NCBI GenBank assembly: GCA_022791815.1
Contig: JAAVZU010000054.1
Location: 1 to 64,000, forward strand
Source: Lachnospiraceae bacterium
Lineage (GTDB): Bacteria > Bacillota > Clostridia > Lachnospirales > Lachnospiraceae
Direction: 5' to 3'
DNA length: 64,000 bases
This document shows positions 43,573 through 54,095 of the stretch, in pieces; the stretch's first letter is position 1; the number at the start of each line of letters is the position of its first letter. Both the position numbers and the translations under genes were made by a program. The notes under the pieces were generated by a model that saw nothing but the letters and a program-made list of their open reading frames with translations, ran no database searches and was not told where the DNA came from.

Positions 43573-44622
43573 ATGAAAGAATTGAGAATCGGCAATAAAG
43601 TAGCAAAAGTTCCTATTATACAAGGCGGAATGGGAGTAGGTGTAAGCAGAGGAAAACTTGCAGGTGCTGTTGCAAAAGAGGGCGGTATTGGCATTATATC
43701 TACTGCTCAAATTGGATATGATAAACCAGGATTTGAAACAAATGAGGTAAAGTGCAATGAAGAAGCACTCAGGGAACATATCCGAATGGCAAAAAGTGAG
43801 GCTTCAGGAGGGCTTGTGGGGGTTAATGTTATGACTGCCCTTAAACATTATAGGGAACATGTAAAAATTGCAGTAGAAGAAGGAATTGATGTAGTAATAT
43901 GTGGAGCAGGGATTCCTTTTGATTTACCAGAGTTAGTAGTGGGAAGCGAAACAAAAATTGCTCCAATTGTTTCTACTGCCTGTTGTACAGAATTAATTTT
44001 AAAAAAATGGGACAGAAAATATAAGAGAACTACAGATTTTATTGTGATAGAAGGTCCAAAAGCAGGAGGACATTTAGGATTTACAAGTGAAGATGCAGAG
44101 AATTTGGAGAATATAGACGAAGAAATTCTGGCAATTATCGAGACTGTAAAGAAATACGAGGAAAAATATGAAATAGATATTCCTGTTATTGTAGCAGGAG
44201 GAATATTTGATAAAGGGGATATTTGTCATGCTTTGTCTCTTGGAGCAGATGGCGTACAAATTGCCAGCCGTTTTGTGGCTACTTATGAGTGTGATGCTTC
44301 GGATGCTTATAAACAGGCATATATCAATGCAAAAGAAGAGGATATTTGTATTATAAAAAGTCCCGTAGGAATGCCAGGACGGGCGCTTAATAATGCATTT
44401 CAAAATAAAGTGAGGGCAGGGCTGACAAAAGTAGAACGCTGTTATCAATGTCTTGCAAAGTGTAATCCAGCAGAGATCCCATATTGTATAACTAAAGCAT
44501 TAGTAAATGCAGTAAAGGGAGATTTGGATAATGGATTGATTTTTTGCGGAGCAAATGTAGGAAAAATCAAAAAAATTGTAAGTGTTCATGAGTTAATGGA
44601 GGAACTTGTAGAAGGAATATAG
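43573..44622 (+). CDS. Nitronate monooxygenase / FabK-like flavoprotein
   Basis: An FMN-dependent TIM-barrel protein of 349 residues. Members either oxidise nitronates or reduce enoyl-ACP. The start is 'VPIIQGGMGVGVSRGKLAGA'. The phosphate-binding part is 'GPKAGGHLGFTS' and 'VIVAGGIFDKGD', followed by 'GADGVQIASRFVATYE'. A late Cys-rich stretch 'CYQCLAKCNPAEIPYC' is unusual and could bind a metal. ATG 43573 has AAAGGAAA upstream; ATG 43513 lacks a site. No fatty-acid genes are nearby, which favours a detoxifying NMO-like role. It is divergent from a TetR regulator and has its own terminator. Confidence 0.88.
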   Translation: MKELRIGNKVAKVPIIQGGMGVGVSRGKLAGAVAKEGGIGIISTAQIGYDKPGFETNEVKCNEEALREHIRMAKSEASGGLVGVNVMTALKHYREHVKIAVEEGIDVVICGAGIPFDLPELVVGSETKIAPIVSTACCTELILKKWDRKYKRTTDFIVIEGPKAGGHLGFTSEDAENLENIDEEILAIIETVKKYEEKYEIDIPVIVAGGIFDKGDICHALSLGADGVQIASRFVATYECDASDAYKQAYINAKEEDICIIKSPVGMPGRALNNAFQNKVRAGLTKVERCYQCLAKCNPAEIPYCITKALVNAVKGDLDNGLIFCGANVGKIKKIVSVHELMEELVEGI

Positions 44623-44643
44623 TTACTGTTTATGGAATATAAG

Positions 44644-44691
44644 AAAAAAGCTGTTATGCACAAATTATTAAGTGTATAGCAGCTTTTTCTT
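44644..44691 (+). terminator. Terminator of the FabK/NMO-like gene
   Basis: AAAAAGCTGTTAT and ATAGCAGCTTTTT form a 13-bp stem with one G-T pair, followed by CTTTTG, 22 nt after the stop codon. Confidence 0.85.
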
Positions 44692-44775
44692 TTGTATAGT
44701 TGTTAAAATAATGTACACACTATTATGGAAAATAAAAAATGTATCCGTTTGCGAAACTCAATTTACTCGATGAGT

Positions 44776-44995
44776 TTTTGTGCAAAGTTCACATATCAAC
44801 GCAAGGCACATTTGCACTGCTCTCAACCGCAGCAGTTCATTACTAGTAAAGTCTAAGAAACCAAGCCGAAAGGCGAAGGTTGATTAGCTACTTTACTGTA
44901 TGCACGCGAAGCGTTTTTGCGAAGGTGTTAAAATACAGTACCTAAGAACTGGCGGTTTTGACAGCACCAGCTTTGATATGTAAATCTGCACAAAA
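44776..44995 (+). repeat. Large multibranched structured intergenic element
   Basis: Closing helix: TTTTGTGCA (44776-44784) with TGCACAAAA (44987-44995), then ACATATCAA (44791-44799) with TTGATATGT (44973-44981). Inside: CTGCT/AGCAG, AGTAAAGT (44845-44852)/ACTTTACT (44890-44897) enclosing AACC..GGTT and GCC-GAAA-GGC, ACTGTAT (44895-44901)/ATACAGT (44933-44939), and CTGG/CCAG. It fills most of the gap before tepA. No coding frame is evident. Confidence 0.65.
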
Positions 44996-45058
44996 TAATT
45001 TAGAATAATGAGAGTTTGTCAAATGCCTAAAAGGAATAAAGATAAGAAAGGAGTTTAT

Positions 45059-45796
45059 ATGAGAGAGGAAATGGAACAGGACAAGATGGAAAAGGAAGAG
45101 AAAGAAAATACCAAAAGAGAAAATGAAAAATTGCGGGATGAAAAGATATCAGAATATGGACAGGTTACTTTAGATAACAAAAGGACAAAAACTAAAATCC
45201 AATTGTTATCCATTATTGGAGAAGTAGAGGGACATGAAAGCCTTGCATCACCTAATAAGACTACAAAGTATGAACACGTATTGCCTCAGCTTGCAGCAAT
45301 TGAAGACAGTGAAGAAATAGATGGTGTACTAATTATTTTAAATACAGTTGGGGGAGATGTAGAGGCTGGATTGGCAATTTCCGAGATGATAGCATCTCTT
45401 AGCAAGCCCACAGTATCATTGGTATTAGGAGGAAGCCATTCTATTGGTGTACCGCTGGCTGTTTCCGCGGACTACAGTTTTATTGTACCTACAGGAACTA
45501 TGATTGTACATCCCGTCCGTATGAGTGGAATGGTAATTGGTGTAACCCAGACCTTTGAATATTTAGAGCAGATTCAGGATAGAATCCTTAGTTTTGTAGT
45601 GAACCACTCAAAAATTGACTATGAAAGTTTGAAAGGATTAATGCTTGCAACAAAGCAATTGGTAAAGGATGTAGGCTCTATACTAAGTGGAAAAGAAACA
45701 GTAGAAAAAGGAATTATTAATGAAGTAGGCGGCATAAAAGAAGCTTTGACAAAATTAAAGGATATGATTGAGAAAGAAAAGACAGAGAGGAGATAA
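45059..45796 (+). CDS. tepA: ClpP-like serine peptidase (TepA / YmfB family)
   Basis: A ClpP-fold protein of 245 residues. Family members act as signal-peptide-type peptidases or translocation-enhancing proteins. An unusually charged N-terminal stretch (about 35 residues, Glu/Lys-rich) precedes the core. The core has 'IDGVLIILNTVGGDVEAG', the Ser-containing 'VLGGSHSIGVPLAVSA' (about 125-140) and 'GTMIVHPVRM', where His would complete the catalytic site. ATG 45059 follows AAAGGAG, so the earlier ATG 45008 is not favoured. A small gene follows 4 nt later. In Bacillus, tepA, ylzJ and spoIIIE/ftsK are neighbours. Here ftsK lies 3.6 kb downstream, separated by a pseudogene and a transporter. Confidence 0.9.
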   Translation: MREEMEQDKMEKEEKENTKRENEKLRDEKISEYGQVTLDNKRTKTKIQLLSIIGEVEGHESLASPNKTTKYEHVLPQLAAIEDSEEIDGVLIILNTVGGDVEAGLAISEMIASLSKPTVSLVLGGSHSIGVPLAVSADYSFIVPTGTMIVHPVRMSGMVIGVTQTFEYLEQIQDRILSFVVNHSKIDYESLKGLMLATKQLVKDVGSILSGKETVEKGIINEVGGIKEALTKLKDMIEKEKTERR

Positions 45797-45800
45797 AAAG

Positions 45801-45992
45801 ATGTATCATTGGGAAAAAAATGAAAAGGATTATTTTGAACAGACCCAAAACCGTATGGAACTTTGTGAGCAGGGAATTATTGAAAATTGGCAGAGACAGG
45901 GAATGGATCAGGGATTAGGAATGATGTACGGAGGAAGACTTCCTATTGAAATGGAACAGAGAAGAAAACAAATGGATTTAGAAAATAAGTAA
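45801..45992 (+). CDS. Small protein downstream of tepA (YlzJ position)
   Basis: 63 residues starting at ATG 45801, 4 nt after tepA, with GAGGAGAT upstream. The product is hydrophilic, rich in Gln, Glu, Met and Gly ('WQRQGMDQGLGMMYGGRLP'). It occupies the place of ylzJ in the Bacillus tepA-ylzJ-spoIIIE cluster, and 'YGGRLPIEMEQ' recalls the Pro-containing end of YlzJ-like proteins, but I cannot confirm homology. Function unknown. Confidence 0.65.
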   Translation: MYHWEKNEKDYFEQTQNRMELCEQGIIENWQRQGMDQGLGMMYGGRLPIEMEQRRKQMDLENK

Positions 45993-46029
45993 ATAGATAT
46001 TCATTAGTTATCATAGTATTTTGATGTTG

Positions 46030-46082
46030 CAGTTCACACCAAATTTACTGAAATTTTGCTGGGAAATATTGGGTGTGAACTG
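46030..46082 (+). terminator. Hairpin ending the tepA unit
   Basis: CAGTTCACACC (46030-46040) and GGTGTGAACTG (46072-46082) form an 11-bp perfect stem, 38 nt after the small gene. The T tract is weak. The 46083-46312 stretch is AT-rich and shows no gene. Confidence 0.6.
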
Positions 46083-46312
46083 TAATATTTGAATAAGAAA
46101 ACAAAAAACAAATATTTTTATTAAGCAAATAATTTTTTAGGTAACACTTCAAGCACAAAGAATACATGGTGGAAATTTTTTAGTGGCTATGGTATGATAA
46201 AATTAAGGAATAGCTGGCAGTGTATTAGATAATGTTACAAGAAAAGATTTACATCTGCTAAAAAAAAATGTATTATAGTAAATAACAGTGAAAATGAGTT
46301 TGGGGGGACTTT

Positions 46313-47751
46313 GTGGATTATAAACCTTTACCAATTGGTATAGACAATTTTGAATTGTTAATCACAAGAGGCTATTATTTTATAGACAAGACTCTGTTTA
46401 TGAAAGATTTAATAGATAAAAAAGGAGCTGTAACTTTATTTACCCGTCCAAGAAGATTTGGAAAGACATAATATAAGTGTGCTTCAATACTTCTTTGAAG
46501 ATGCTAGAGAAGCAGATGGAACAAAGGTGGATAATGCATACCTGTTTGATGGTTTGAATATTATGCAGGCAGGAGAGGAGTATCTATCATATATGGAGCA
46601 GTTTCCAGTTATAAACTTGTCCTTAAAGTCTGGAAAACAGCCAGATTTTGAACTGGCGTATGATATGTTAATCCGTCAGATTGCATACGAATATGGACGT
46701 CATAGTTTTATGTTAAAGGATGAACGTTTGGCCGAGCAAAAAGAGAGATATCTTGAGATTATGCGTGAGAAAGCAAAACGCAGCAGTTACAATGATGCGT
46801 TGTTATTTCTTTCCCGATGTTTAGAAATGTATTATGGAAAAAAGTTGTTATTTTAATTGATGAATATGATGTACCTTTAGAGAATGCTTTTTTTGAAGGT
46901 TTTTACAAAGAAATGCTGGATTTTATCCGTTCCTTGTTTGAATCTGCATTGAAGACAAACAGCAGTCTGGAGTTTGTAGTGATTACTGGATGCCTGCGTA
47001 TCTCTAAGGAAAGTATATTTACAGGGCTGAATAACTTAAAAATTATTTCTATTACAAATAAGCAATTTAATGAATACTTTGGTTTTACTGATGCGGAAGT
47101 GAAGAGGATGTGTGAGGTTTATCATCTTGTACATAAGTATAATTTGATAAAAGAATGATATAATGGTTATATATTCGGAGAGTCAAATGTGTATAACCCA
47201 TGGAGTGTGGTTCGGTTTGTTGAGGATTTGCATGAAGATGAGAACCAATTTCCTTCTTCTTATTGGGCAAATACCAGCAGTAATAGTATTGTTAAAAAAC
47301 TGATTGAACGTGCAGATGAGGAAACAAAAGAAGAAATCGGGGCTTTGATTGAAGGGAAAAACATTGAAAAGCCTGTACATCCGTACCAAAATACTTTCCT
47401 GGTTTCGTGAAAAAATAGAGAAGAAAGATTTATCCAATTTATATACAGCGTTGGTTAATAAGGATGTTTCCACTTTTGAGGAAGAATTAAATGAAGTGTT
47501 GATGGAAACCATTAGGTTTAATGATGCCTATGAGAATTTTTATCATGGTTTTGTGGCAGGAGTGTTATCAAGAATGAAAAATTATAGGGTAAAATCCAAC
47601 CGTGAAGGGGGAACAGGCAGAAGAAGCACTACAACAGATAGAAGATAGGTGTTATGTAGAAGAGTTAAAAAATGATGGTTACCAGATAGTAATAAAGTAT
47701 GGGATATCATTTTATAGAAAAGATTGTGCAATAAAGAAAAAAGTAGAATAA
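46313..47751 (+). pseudogene. Decayed AAA-ATPase / PD-(D/E)XK nuclease-like gene
   Basis: Pieces of one protein lie in successive frames: GTG 46313 'PLPIGIDNFELLITRGYYFI' and the Walker A-like 'FTRPRRFGKT', then a stop at 46469. From 46472 the text continues in another frame ('SVLQYFFEDAREADGTKVDN'). A shift in an A run near 46845 gives 'VVILIDEYDVPLENAFF' (Walker B). TGA 47155 replaces the Trp of a 'KEWYNGY'-type motif, followed by 'SNVYNPWSVVRF'. Further breaks with missing segments occur near 47390 and 47610, and the end reads 'EEALQQIEDR' then 'DGYQIVIKYGISFYRKDC'. This matches the AAA-ATPase-like plus PD-(D/E)XK family (DUF1703-type), expanded in gut Clostridia and Bacteroidetes. At least five lesions make it a clear pseudogene. 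Confidence 0.88.
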
Positions 47752-47937
47752 TTAAATAAATACAAAGTGTGAATTATATTGTTGCACTCAGACCGTTTTT
47801 GCAAAATTGCAAAAATCTATTGTGCATCAACCCCCAATTATGATAATTGCTTGTAATTATGATATAATTATAGAAGATAAAATAAAGTTTTGAGACTAAG
47901 ATAATAAAATTGCTCATCGTGAATGGAAGGTGAGAAT

Positions 47938-49443
47938 ATGCAGGAGAAGAAAGAACAGGAAATTATAGAGGTACAAAAGGCAACTTATAATAATGCTAAG
48001 TTATGGCAGTTAGCATTTTTTTCTTTAAATAATGCTGCCACCAATCTTTATCTGGCATTAATGGGATATGTAACTTATTATGCTAATGGTATTGTGGGAT
48101 TGGGAGTATTTTTACTGTCTATGATTTTAACAGCAATGCGTGTATTTGATGGAATTACAGATCCTATTATTGGATTTTTACTGGATAAAACAGAAGGACG
48201 TTATGGTAAATTCCGTCCTTTTCTTGTTGCTGGCAATCTGTTGCTGGCAGGAAGCTGTATTGTATTGTTTTTTACAAATCATTTAGTTCCAATGTTTCTT
48301 CGATTACCATATTTTGTTTTTGTATATGGGATTTATGTGATTGGATATACATTTCAAACAGTTGTGGCAAAATCAGGACAAACCATTATTACAAATAATC
48401 CCAAGCAAAGACCTATGGCAACATATTTTGATTCTATGTTTATTATGGCGGCTTATGGGGGAACAACATTATATGTATCGAACTATCTAGTACCCAAATA
48501 TGGTGGATTTTTAAATCCCCATTTGTTCCAAGAATTTGTATTGGTTATAGCAGGAATTAGTATGCTATGTACTGGATTTGCAATTGTAGGAATATGGGAA
48601 AAAGATCAGAAAAAATTTTATGGATTACCAAATGGAAGAAAACAAAAAATTCAAAAAAAAGACTATGTAGAAATCATAAAACATAACAAGCCTATTCGTA
48701 TGCTGACTCTGGCATCTTGTGCCAATCAGTTTGTAGCAATTGTATATAGTCATACAACTGTGGGAGTTATGCTTTTTGGAATCCTAATGAAGAATTATGC
48801 TATTTCAGGATTAATTGGAATTGTGGTTGCCGTTCCTACCTTGTTTGTTGTGTCAGGAGGAATCAAAATAGCACAATATTATGGACAGAGAAGAGCACTT
48901 ATGGTTGCAACCTGTTTGGCAGTTGTGTTACAGTTTTTTATGGGATTAGTCTTGTTTTTTGGGGATATTACAAAGATTTCTTTTATTCCTTCTAAAATAA
49001 ATGGAATTACGGTTCTATTTGTGTTAATATTTACATTGCTGAATGGTTGTAAATCTATTATAAATAATATGGTAGTGCCTATGATTGCAGACTGCTGTGA
49101 TTATGAGATGACAAGGAGTGGAAAATATGTACCTGGTTTAATGGGAGCATTATTTTCTTTTATTGAGAAAGCAGTATCTGCTTTTGGAACTGCGTTTGTA
49201 GGTGTGGTACTTACCTGCATTGGATTTGGCAAAGAATTACCACAAGTTTCTGATGAAGTAACACCAATTTTAGTAGGGGCAACTTTATTTTTATATTGTG
49301 GAGTTCCAATATTGGGTTGGATTGTGACTTTGCTTGCCATGCATAATTATGAATTAGACAAAGCAAAAATGCAGGAAATACATCAAAAGAATGTAAAAGG
49401 AAGCCTGCAAACAAAGGGTGAGAAGAAAGAAGAGGAAAAATAA
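47938..49443 (+). CDS. MFS transporter, GPH (glycoside-pentoside-hexuronide):cation symporter family
   Basis: A membrane protein of 501 residues with about twelve hydrophobic segments. The loop motif '[18 protein letters not shown]' with '[17 protein letters not shown]' is diagnostic of the GPH (MelB-like) family, which moves sugars with Na+ or H+. The later '[20 protein letters not shown]' matches the C-terminal half motif. The C-terminus is Lys/Glu-rich. ATG 47938 follows GGAAGGTGAG. No sugar-utilisation gene adjoins it, so the substrate is unknown. An extended -10 (TGATATAAT at 47860-47868) is upstream. ftsK follows by 17 nt, so the two may be co-transcribed. Confidence 0.9.
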   Translation: MQEKKEQEIIEVQKATYNNAKLWQLAFFSLNNAATNLYLALMGYVTYYANGIVGLGVFLLSMILTAMRVFDGITDPIIGFLLDKTEGRYGKFRPFLVAGNLLLAGSCIVLFFTNHLVPMFLRLPYFVFVYGIYVIGYTFQTVVAKSGQTIITNNPKQRPMATYFDSMFIMAAYGGTTLYVSNYLVPKYGGFLNPHLFQEFVLVIAGISMLCTGFAIVGIWEKDQKKFYGLPNGRKQKIQKKDYVEIIKHNKPIRMLTLASCANQFVAIVYSHTTVGVMLFGILMKNYAISGLIGIVVAVPTLFVVSGGIKIAQYYGQRRALMVATCLAVVLQFFMGLVLFFGDITKISFIPSKINGITVLFVLIFTLLNGCKSIINNMVVPMIADCCDYEMTRSGKYVPGLMGALFSFIEKAVSAFGTAFVGVVLTCIGFGKELPQVSDEVTPILVGATLFLYCGVPILGWIVTLLAMHNYELDKAKMQEIHQKNVKGSLQTKGEKKEEEK

Positions 49444-49460
49444 AAGAAAGGGAGAGAAAA

Positions 49461-52166
49461 ATGGCAAAATCAAAAAAAGAGGCAAAAGAAACCAAGGTGG
49501 AAAAGGAAGAGGTTTCCACATCAGTAATTGCCTTAAGAAAGGAAATTAAAGTTCTTGTAGTGTTTGTAGTTGGCATTATTATTTTGCTAAGTTATGCCAA
49601 TGCTGCAGGTTTCATTGGAAGGCTGCTTAGCCAGTTTATATTTGGAATGTTAGGACTCATTGCCTATATTGTACCATTTTTTATGATGGGTGCTTATGCA
49701 TTTTTGCTGGCAAATCCAGGAAATAAAAAATTAAGAAATAAACTTATCTGTTTTGGTATAGTAATATTGCTTTTTGCAGCATTTATGCAGCTTTTTCATT
49801 ATGGGTATGACCGCAAATTCCAGATTATGAGTTTTTTCCATAATTCAGCAGCAGAAAGAAATGGAGGAGGACTGTTAGGGGGACTGTTATCCAATGTGTT
49901 AGCTTTTCTTCTAGGGAAATGGGGTGCATACATAGTATTACTTGCATTATTTGCTGTGGCATTTATGTATTTAACAGAAAAATTTATTTTTGCACATTTA
50001 GGAAGAAAAAGCAAGGTTGCTTATGAGAGAGTAAAAGAGAGGGCTGTTCAGGCAGCAGAAGAAAGAACTCTTGTAAGAGAATCTGAGGAAGAACTTGAAG
50101 AACTTGAAGATTGGGAGCAAGAAGAACCAAGAAAAGCTAAATTTTTCAGTTTTAAAAAGGACAAAACTGTAAAAGAAAAAGAAGAATTAGTGGATTCTCC
50201 AGCCATGATAGAAATTGTAGCTGAAGAAGGTGCAGAGCCAAGTTTGGATTCTGATATATCTGAAATAAAAAAAGAGGACAGCTTAGAGTTTTTGACCATA
50301 CAGAGAGGAAATGAAGAAACTAGGGAAGAAAAGCCAGAATCAGAGAAACCAGTTTATGATGACATTGAGGAAATTCTGGCAAGAGAAGTGGAACAGGCAA
50401 TTAAAGAGGATATTCCAATTTATCAGCAGGAGATAAAACGTAAATTTGAAAGTGTTTCACAAAAGCAAACAGAAGAACCAAGAAGAATTCAAGAGCCTTT
50501 AGAGTTTGCTTGTGAGATAGAATCAGGGGAACCAAAAGAAGGAATTATTATGGATGCAGTGGAACAGGAGGGAGGACCTCTTCCAGAAGATGTTATGTTA
50601 CAGACAGAATCAAATGGACAATATGCTATAGAACCTACATTGCCAGATTCTAAGAAAAATATAAAGTCTATTGAAATTGCTAGTACTCCAGTACAGACCA
50701 TACAGCAAGAATATGAATTTCCAACTGTGGATTTACTTGCAAAACCTGAAAAAACACAAGAGGGCATGTCTGATGATGAGTTAAAAGAAAAAGCAAGAAA
50801 ATTGCAGGAGACATTAGAAAGTTTTGGAGTCCGTGCTAAAGTTATCAATGTAAGCTGTGGACCAGCAGTAACGCGGTTTGAATTGCAGCCAGAGCAAGGA
50901 GTGAAGGTTAGTAAGATTACTGCACTTGCAGATGATATTAAATTGAATATGGCGGCAGAGGAGATTCGTATTGAAGCACCAATACCAGGTAAGGCAGCAG
51001 TAGGAATTGAGGTGCCAAACCAGACAACTACAACTGTTCATTTAAGAGATTTAGTAGAAAATACCCAATTTAAAAAGCACCAGTCTAATATTGCATTTGC
51101 AGTAGGAAAGGACATTGGGGGACAAGTAGTGGTAACAGATATTGCAAAGATGCCCCATCTTTTAATTGCGGGAGCAACTGGATCTGGTAAATCAGTTTGT
51201 ATCAATACTTTAATTATGAGTATTTTGTATAAGGCACATCCAGATGATGTAAAATTGATAATGATTGACCCAAAGGTGGTGGAGTTAAGCTGTTATAACG
51301 GAATACCTCATCTTTTGATACCTGTTGTGACAGAGGCAAAAAAAGCATCGGCAGCATTACAATGGGCTGTGGACGAAATGACCAAGAGATATAATAAGTT
51401 TGCAGAATTAACTGTCCGTGATATGAAAGGTTATAATGAGAAAATCAAAGCAGTAGAATATGCAAATGACGAGCGTTTTCAGAAAATGCCACAAATTGTT
51501 ATTATTGTTGATGAGTTAGCAGATTTGATGATGGTTGCCTCCAAAGAAGTAGAAGATGCGATATGCCGTCTGGCACAGTTGGCAAGAGCCGCTGGGATTC
51601 ATCTGGTCATTGCAACCCAGAGACCTTCTGTAAATGTTATTACTGGTCTGATTAAAGCAAATGTACCATCACGAATTGCCTTTGCTGTATCTTCTGCTAT
51701 TGATTCCAGAACTATTTTGGATGGGGGCGGAGCAGAAAAACTGCTAGGAAAAGGAGACATGTTATTCTATCCATCTGGTTTTCCGAAACCTGTTCGTGTA
51801 CAGGGGGCTTTTGTATCTGATCAGGAGGTCAATGCAGTAGTAGAATTTATTACACAGCAAAATATTGCACAGTATGATACAGAGATAGATGCCAAAATTA
51901 CTGAAAATAAATATGCAAAAGAAGAAGAAAAGTCAGGAAATAACAGTGGAAATGATGATTACTTTATAGAGGCAGGAAAATTTATTATTGAAAAAGAAAA
52001 AGCATCTATTGGCATGTTACAAAGAGTTTATAAAATTGGTTTTAACCGTGCCGCAAGGATTATGGATCAACTTTGTGCCGCAGGAGTAGTAGGACCAGAG
52101 GAAGGAACGAAACCGAGAAAGATTCTTATGACTATGGAAGAATTTGAGGAGTATATATCACAGTAA
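49461..52166 (+). CDS. ftsK: DNA translocase FtsK/SpoIIIE
   Basis: A septum-located DNA pump for chromosome segregation and, in spore formers, forespore DNA import. Length 901. Residues about 30-180 hold about four membrane segments. A long acidic linker spans about 190-430. The motor begins near 435 ('[19 protein letters not shown]'), with Walker A '[10 protein letters not shown]' (about 570-579), Walker B '[15 protein letters not shown]' and '[15 protein letters not shown]'. The C-terminal gamma winged helix (about 835-901, '[20 protein letters not shown]') reads KOPS-type DNA signals. The ribosome binding site is AAGGGAGAG. Its tepA association fits the usual SpoIIIE neighbourhood. Confidence 0.95.
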   Translation: MAKSKKEAKETKVEKEEVSTSVIALRKEIKVLVVFVVGIIILLSYANAAGFIGRLLSQFIFGMLGLIAYIVPFFMMGAYAFLLANPGNKKLRNKLICFGIVILLFAAFMQLFHYGYDRKFQIMSFFHNSAAERNGGGLLGGLLSNVLAFLLGKWGAYIVLLALFAVAFMYLTEKFIFAHLGRKSKVAYERVKERAVQAAEERTLVRESEEELEELEDWEQEEPRKAKFFSFKKDKTVKEKEELVDSPAMIEIVAEEGAEPSLDSDISEIKKEDSLEFLTIQRGNEETREEKPESEKPVYDDIEEILAREVEQAIKEDIPIYQQEIKRKFESVSQKQTEEPRRIQEPLEFACEIESGEPKEGIIMDAVEQEGGPLPEDVMLQTESNGQYAIEPTLPDSKKNIKSIEIASTPVQTIQQEYEFPTVDLLAKPEKTQEGMSDDELKEKARKLQETLESFGVRAKVINVSCGPAVTRFELQPEQGVKVSKITALADDIKLNMAAEEIRIEAPIPGKAAVGIEVPNQTTTTVHLRDLVENTQFKKHQSNIAFAVGKDIGGQVVVTDIAKMPHLLIAGATGSGKSVCINTLIMSILYKAHPDDVKLIMIDPKVVELSCYNGIPHLLIPVVTEAKKASAALQWAVDEMTKRYNKFAELTVRDMKGYNEKIKAVEYANDERFQKMPQIVIIVDELADLMMVASKEVEDAICRLAQLARAAGIHLVIATQRPSVNVITGLIKANVPSRIAFAVSSAIDSRTILDGGGAEKLLGKGDMLFYPSGFPKPVRVQGAFVSDQEVNAVVEFITQQNIAQYDTEIDAKITENKYAKEEEKSGNNSGNDDYFIEAGKFIIEKEKASIGMLQRVYKIGFNRAARIMDQLCAAGVVGPEEGTKPRKILMTMEEFEEYISQ

Positions 52167-52274
52167 TAGAAAGGGCTGTTACACATAGAATTTAAGAACG
52201 CCTTGGCGTTTCTTATTGTCTGTGTGTGGCAGCTTCTTTATGTAATTGAATATAAGAAAGGAATTTATGACAAA

Positions 52275-53156
52275 ATGAAAGCATGGTTAGTAGTAAATGG
52301 ATTTTTGGAAATGGGAAAATTTCAAGAGATCTACCAGTGGCTTTGTAAGGCAGGTCAGAAATATCATATTGATATTACAATGAAAACAAATCAAGAACTT
52401 TTAGTAGATTGTAAGGATCAAAAAGCTGGAATTTTGCAGGAAAAAGAGCAGGTTGATTTTGTTTTGTTTTGGGATAAGGATATTCGCCTGGCAAAAATGT
52501 TGGAATCTATAGGATATCGTGTTTTCAATTCCGCACAAGCAATTGAAAACTGTGATGACAAAGGGCTGACTCATGAAATACTGTCAGTGCAGCAGATTCC
52601 AACACCAAGAACGATACTTGCTCCTATGACATATCAGAATATTGGTTATACTAATTTGCAATTTCTTGATAATGTTATAAAGGAACTGGGGTTACCATTA
52701 GTGATAAAAGAAAACTTTGGTTCTTTTGGGGCTCAGGTCTATTTATGCAGTACAATAGAAGAGGTACATAAAAAAACAAAGGAATTAGAAGGAAAGGCAA
52801 TTTTATACCAAGAATTTATTAAAGAAACAAATGGAAGGGATGTCAGGCTTCAAGTAGTCGGGGATAAGGTAGTAGCGGCTATGGAACGTAGGGCAAAAGA
52901 AGGAGATTTTCGGGCGAATATTACAAATGGTGGGAAAATGACTCCGTATTATCCTACAAAGGCGGAGGAAAAATTAGCAATAGAGGCCTGTAGGTGTCTT
53001 TCTGTGGATTTTGCAGGTGTGGATTTATTGTTTTCCAAAGGGGGATTTTCTCTTGTATGTGAAGTAAATTCTAATGCACATTTTAAAAATATCTATGATT
53101 GTACTGGAGTAAACGTGGCGGATATTATCATGGAATATATTGTGAAGAAGATGTAA
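52275..53156 (+). CDS. RimK-like ATP-grasp protein 1
   Basis: ATP-grasp ligases join a carboxylate to an amine with ATP. From ATG 52275 the product has 293 residues and begins 'MKAWLVVNGFLEMGKFQEIY', typical of RimK-like proteins; the upstream in-frame TTG 52203 would add an artificial hydrophobic N-terminus. Visible blocks are 'LTHEILSVQQIPTPRTIL', 'LPLVIKENFGSFGAQVYL' (ATP-binding Lys), 'GRDVRLQVVGDKVVAAMER' and the metal-site end 'GFSLVCEVNSNAHF' with 'CEVN'. The substrate is unknown. A second ATP-grasp gene follows 30 nt later. Confidence 0.85.
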   Translation: MKAWLVVNGFLEMGKFQEIYQWLCKAGQKYHIDITMKTNQELLVDCKDQKAGILQEKEQVDFVLFWDKDIRLAKMLESIGYRVFNSAQAIENCDDKGLTHEILSVQQIPTPRTILAPMTYQNIGYTNLQFLDNVIKELGLPLVIKENFGSFGAQVYLCSTIEEVHKKTKELEGKAILYQEFIKETNGRDVRLQVVGDKVVAAMERRAKEGDFRANITNGGKMTPYYPTKAEEKLAIEACRCLSVDFAGVDLLFSKGGFSLVCEVNSNAHFKNIYDCTGVNVADIIMEYIVKKM

Positions 53157-53186
53157 ATGAGATAAGGTTATGGGAAGGAGAATAAC

Positions 53187-54044
53187 ATGGCAGTAAAAAC
53201 AGGCTGGCTGATTTATGACAGAGAAGGGGCAAAAAGGAACAAATCTTATATTCAAATGCATATAGAAGAAGGAGCAAAGCTTGGTATTATTATTTTATTG
53301 AAGTATGCGGAAGAATTGTCCTTCGGAATTTCGTATAATAAAATGATTTTATTAGAAAAAGGTAAAATGGCAGAGTATCCTGATTTTATTATTTGCCGGA
53401 CGATTCAGCCTAAATTATCTCTCTATTTGGAACAATGTAAATTAAAAGTATTTAATAACGCAAAAGTTGCAGAGATTTGTAATGATAAGGCAAAGACTTA
53501 TGCTTATCTAGCAGGGAAAGGTATTCCGCTTGTAGAAAGTGTATTTTTAGAGAATAGAATATTTGTCTCCAGTCTGGACAAAATCCCTTATGGGACAGTA
53601 ATTAAAAGTGTGGATGGACATGGTGGAGAACAAGTTGTTTTGTGGAAGGAAGGCCTAAAGAAAGAAGAAGTTTTAGGAAAAATTAAGAATTCAGATGTGA
53701 TAGTCCAGAAGTTTACAGGAAAAGCAAAACAGGATGTACGGGTGTATGTAATAGGAAAACGGATTATTGCAGCAATAAAGCGTACAGCAAAAGAAGATTT
53801 TCGTTCTAATTATTCTTTGGGAGGAAAGGTAGAAAAATATTACTTAAATGAAGAAGAGACTCAACTGGTACAGAAAGTGATCAGCGAATTTTCCTTTGGT
53901 TTGGTAGGGATTGATTTTTTAATTGACAATTCTGGTGAGTTTATTTTAAATGAGATAGAAGATGTGGTAGGAGCCAGAATGTTGTATGAATGTACCAATA
54001 TTAACTTAGTAAAAGAATATTTGTTGTTTATTAAGGATAATTGA
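53187..54044 (+). CDS. RimK-like ATP-grasp protein 2
   Basis: 285 residues, ribosome binding site GGGAAGGAG. It parallels its upstream neighbour: 'VFNNAKVAEICNDKAKTYAY', the ATP-site Lys in 'YGTVIKSVDGHGGEQVVL', 'KQDVRVYVIGKRIIAAIKR', and the terminal 'GEFILNEIEDVVGARM', where a Glu-x-Glu (ILNEIED) replaces the CEVN-type end of copy 1. Such divergence suggests an ancient duplication with different acceptor specificity. A glutamate- or peptide-ligase type reaction is likely, but the partner cannot be told. A Cys-rich DUF6472 gene follows by about 50 nt. Confidence 0.85.
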   Translation: MAVKTGWLIYDREGAKRNKSYIQMHIEEGAKLGIIILLKYAEELSFGISYNKMILLEKGKMAEYPDFIICRTIQPKLSLYLEQCKLKVFNNAKVAEICNDKAKTYAYLAGKGIPLVESVFLENRIFVSSLDKIPYGTVIKSVDGHGGEQVVLWKEGLKKEEVLGKIKNSDVIVQKFTGKAKQDVRVYVIGKRIIAAIKRTAKEDFRSNYSLGGKVEKYYLNEEETQLVQKVISEFSFGLVGIDFLIDNSGEFILNEIEDVVGARMLYECTNINLVKEYLLFIKDN

Positions 54045-54095
54045 GGTTTATGATTTTATGTAAAATTATTGTCAAAAGAAAGGTATGGTGAAAGA

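Noticed and set aside
44776-44995. Group II intron or transposon end
   Set aside because: No domain V-like sequence, reverse transcriptase, transposase or target duplication is visible; it is far too short for an intron.
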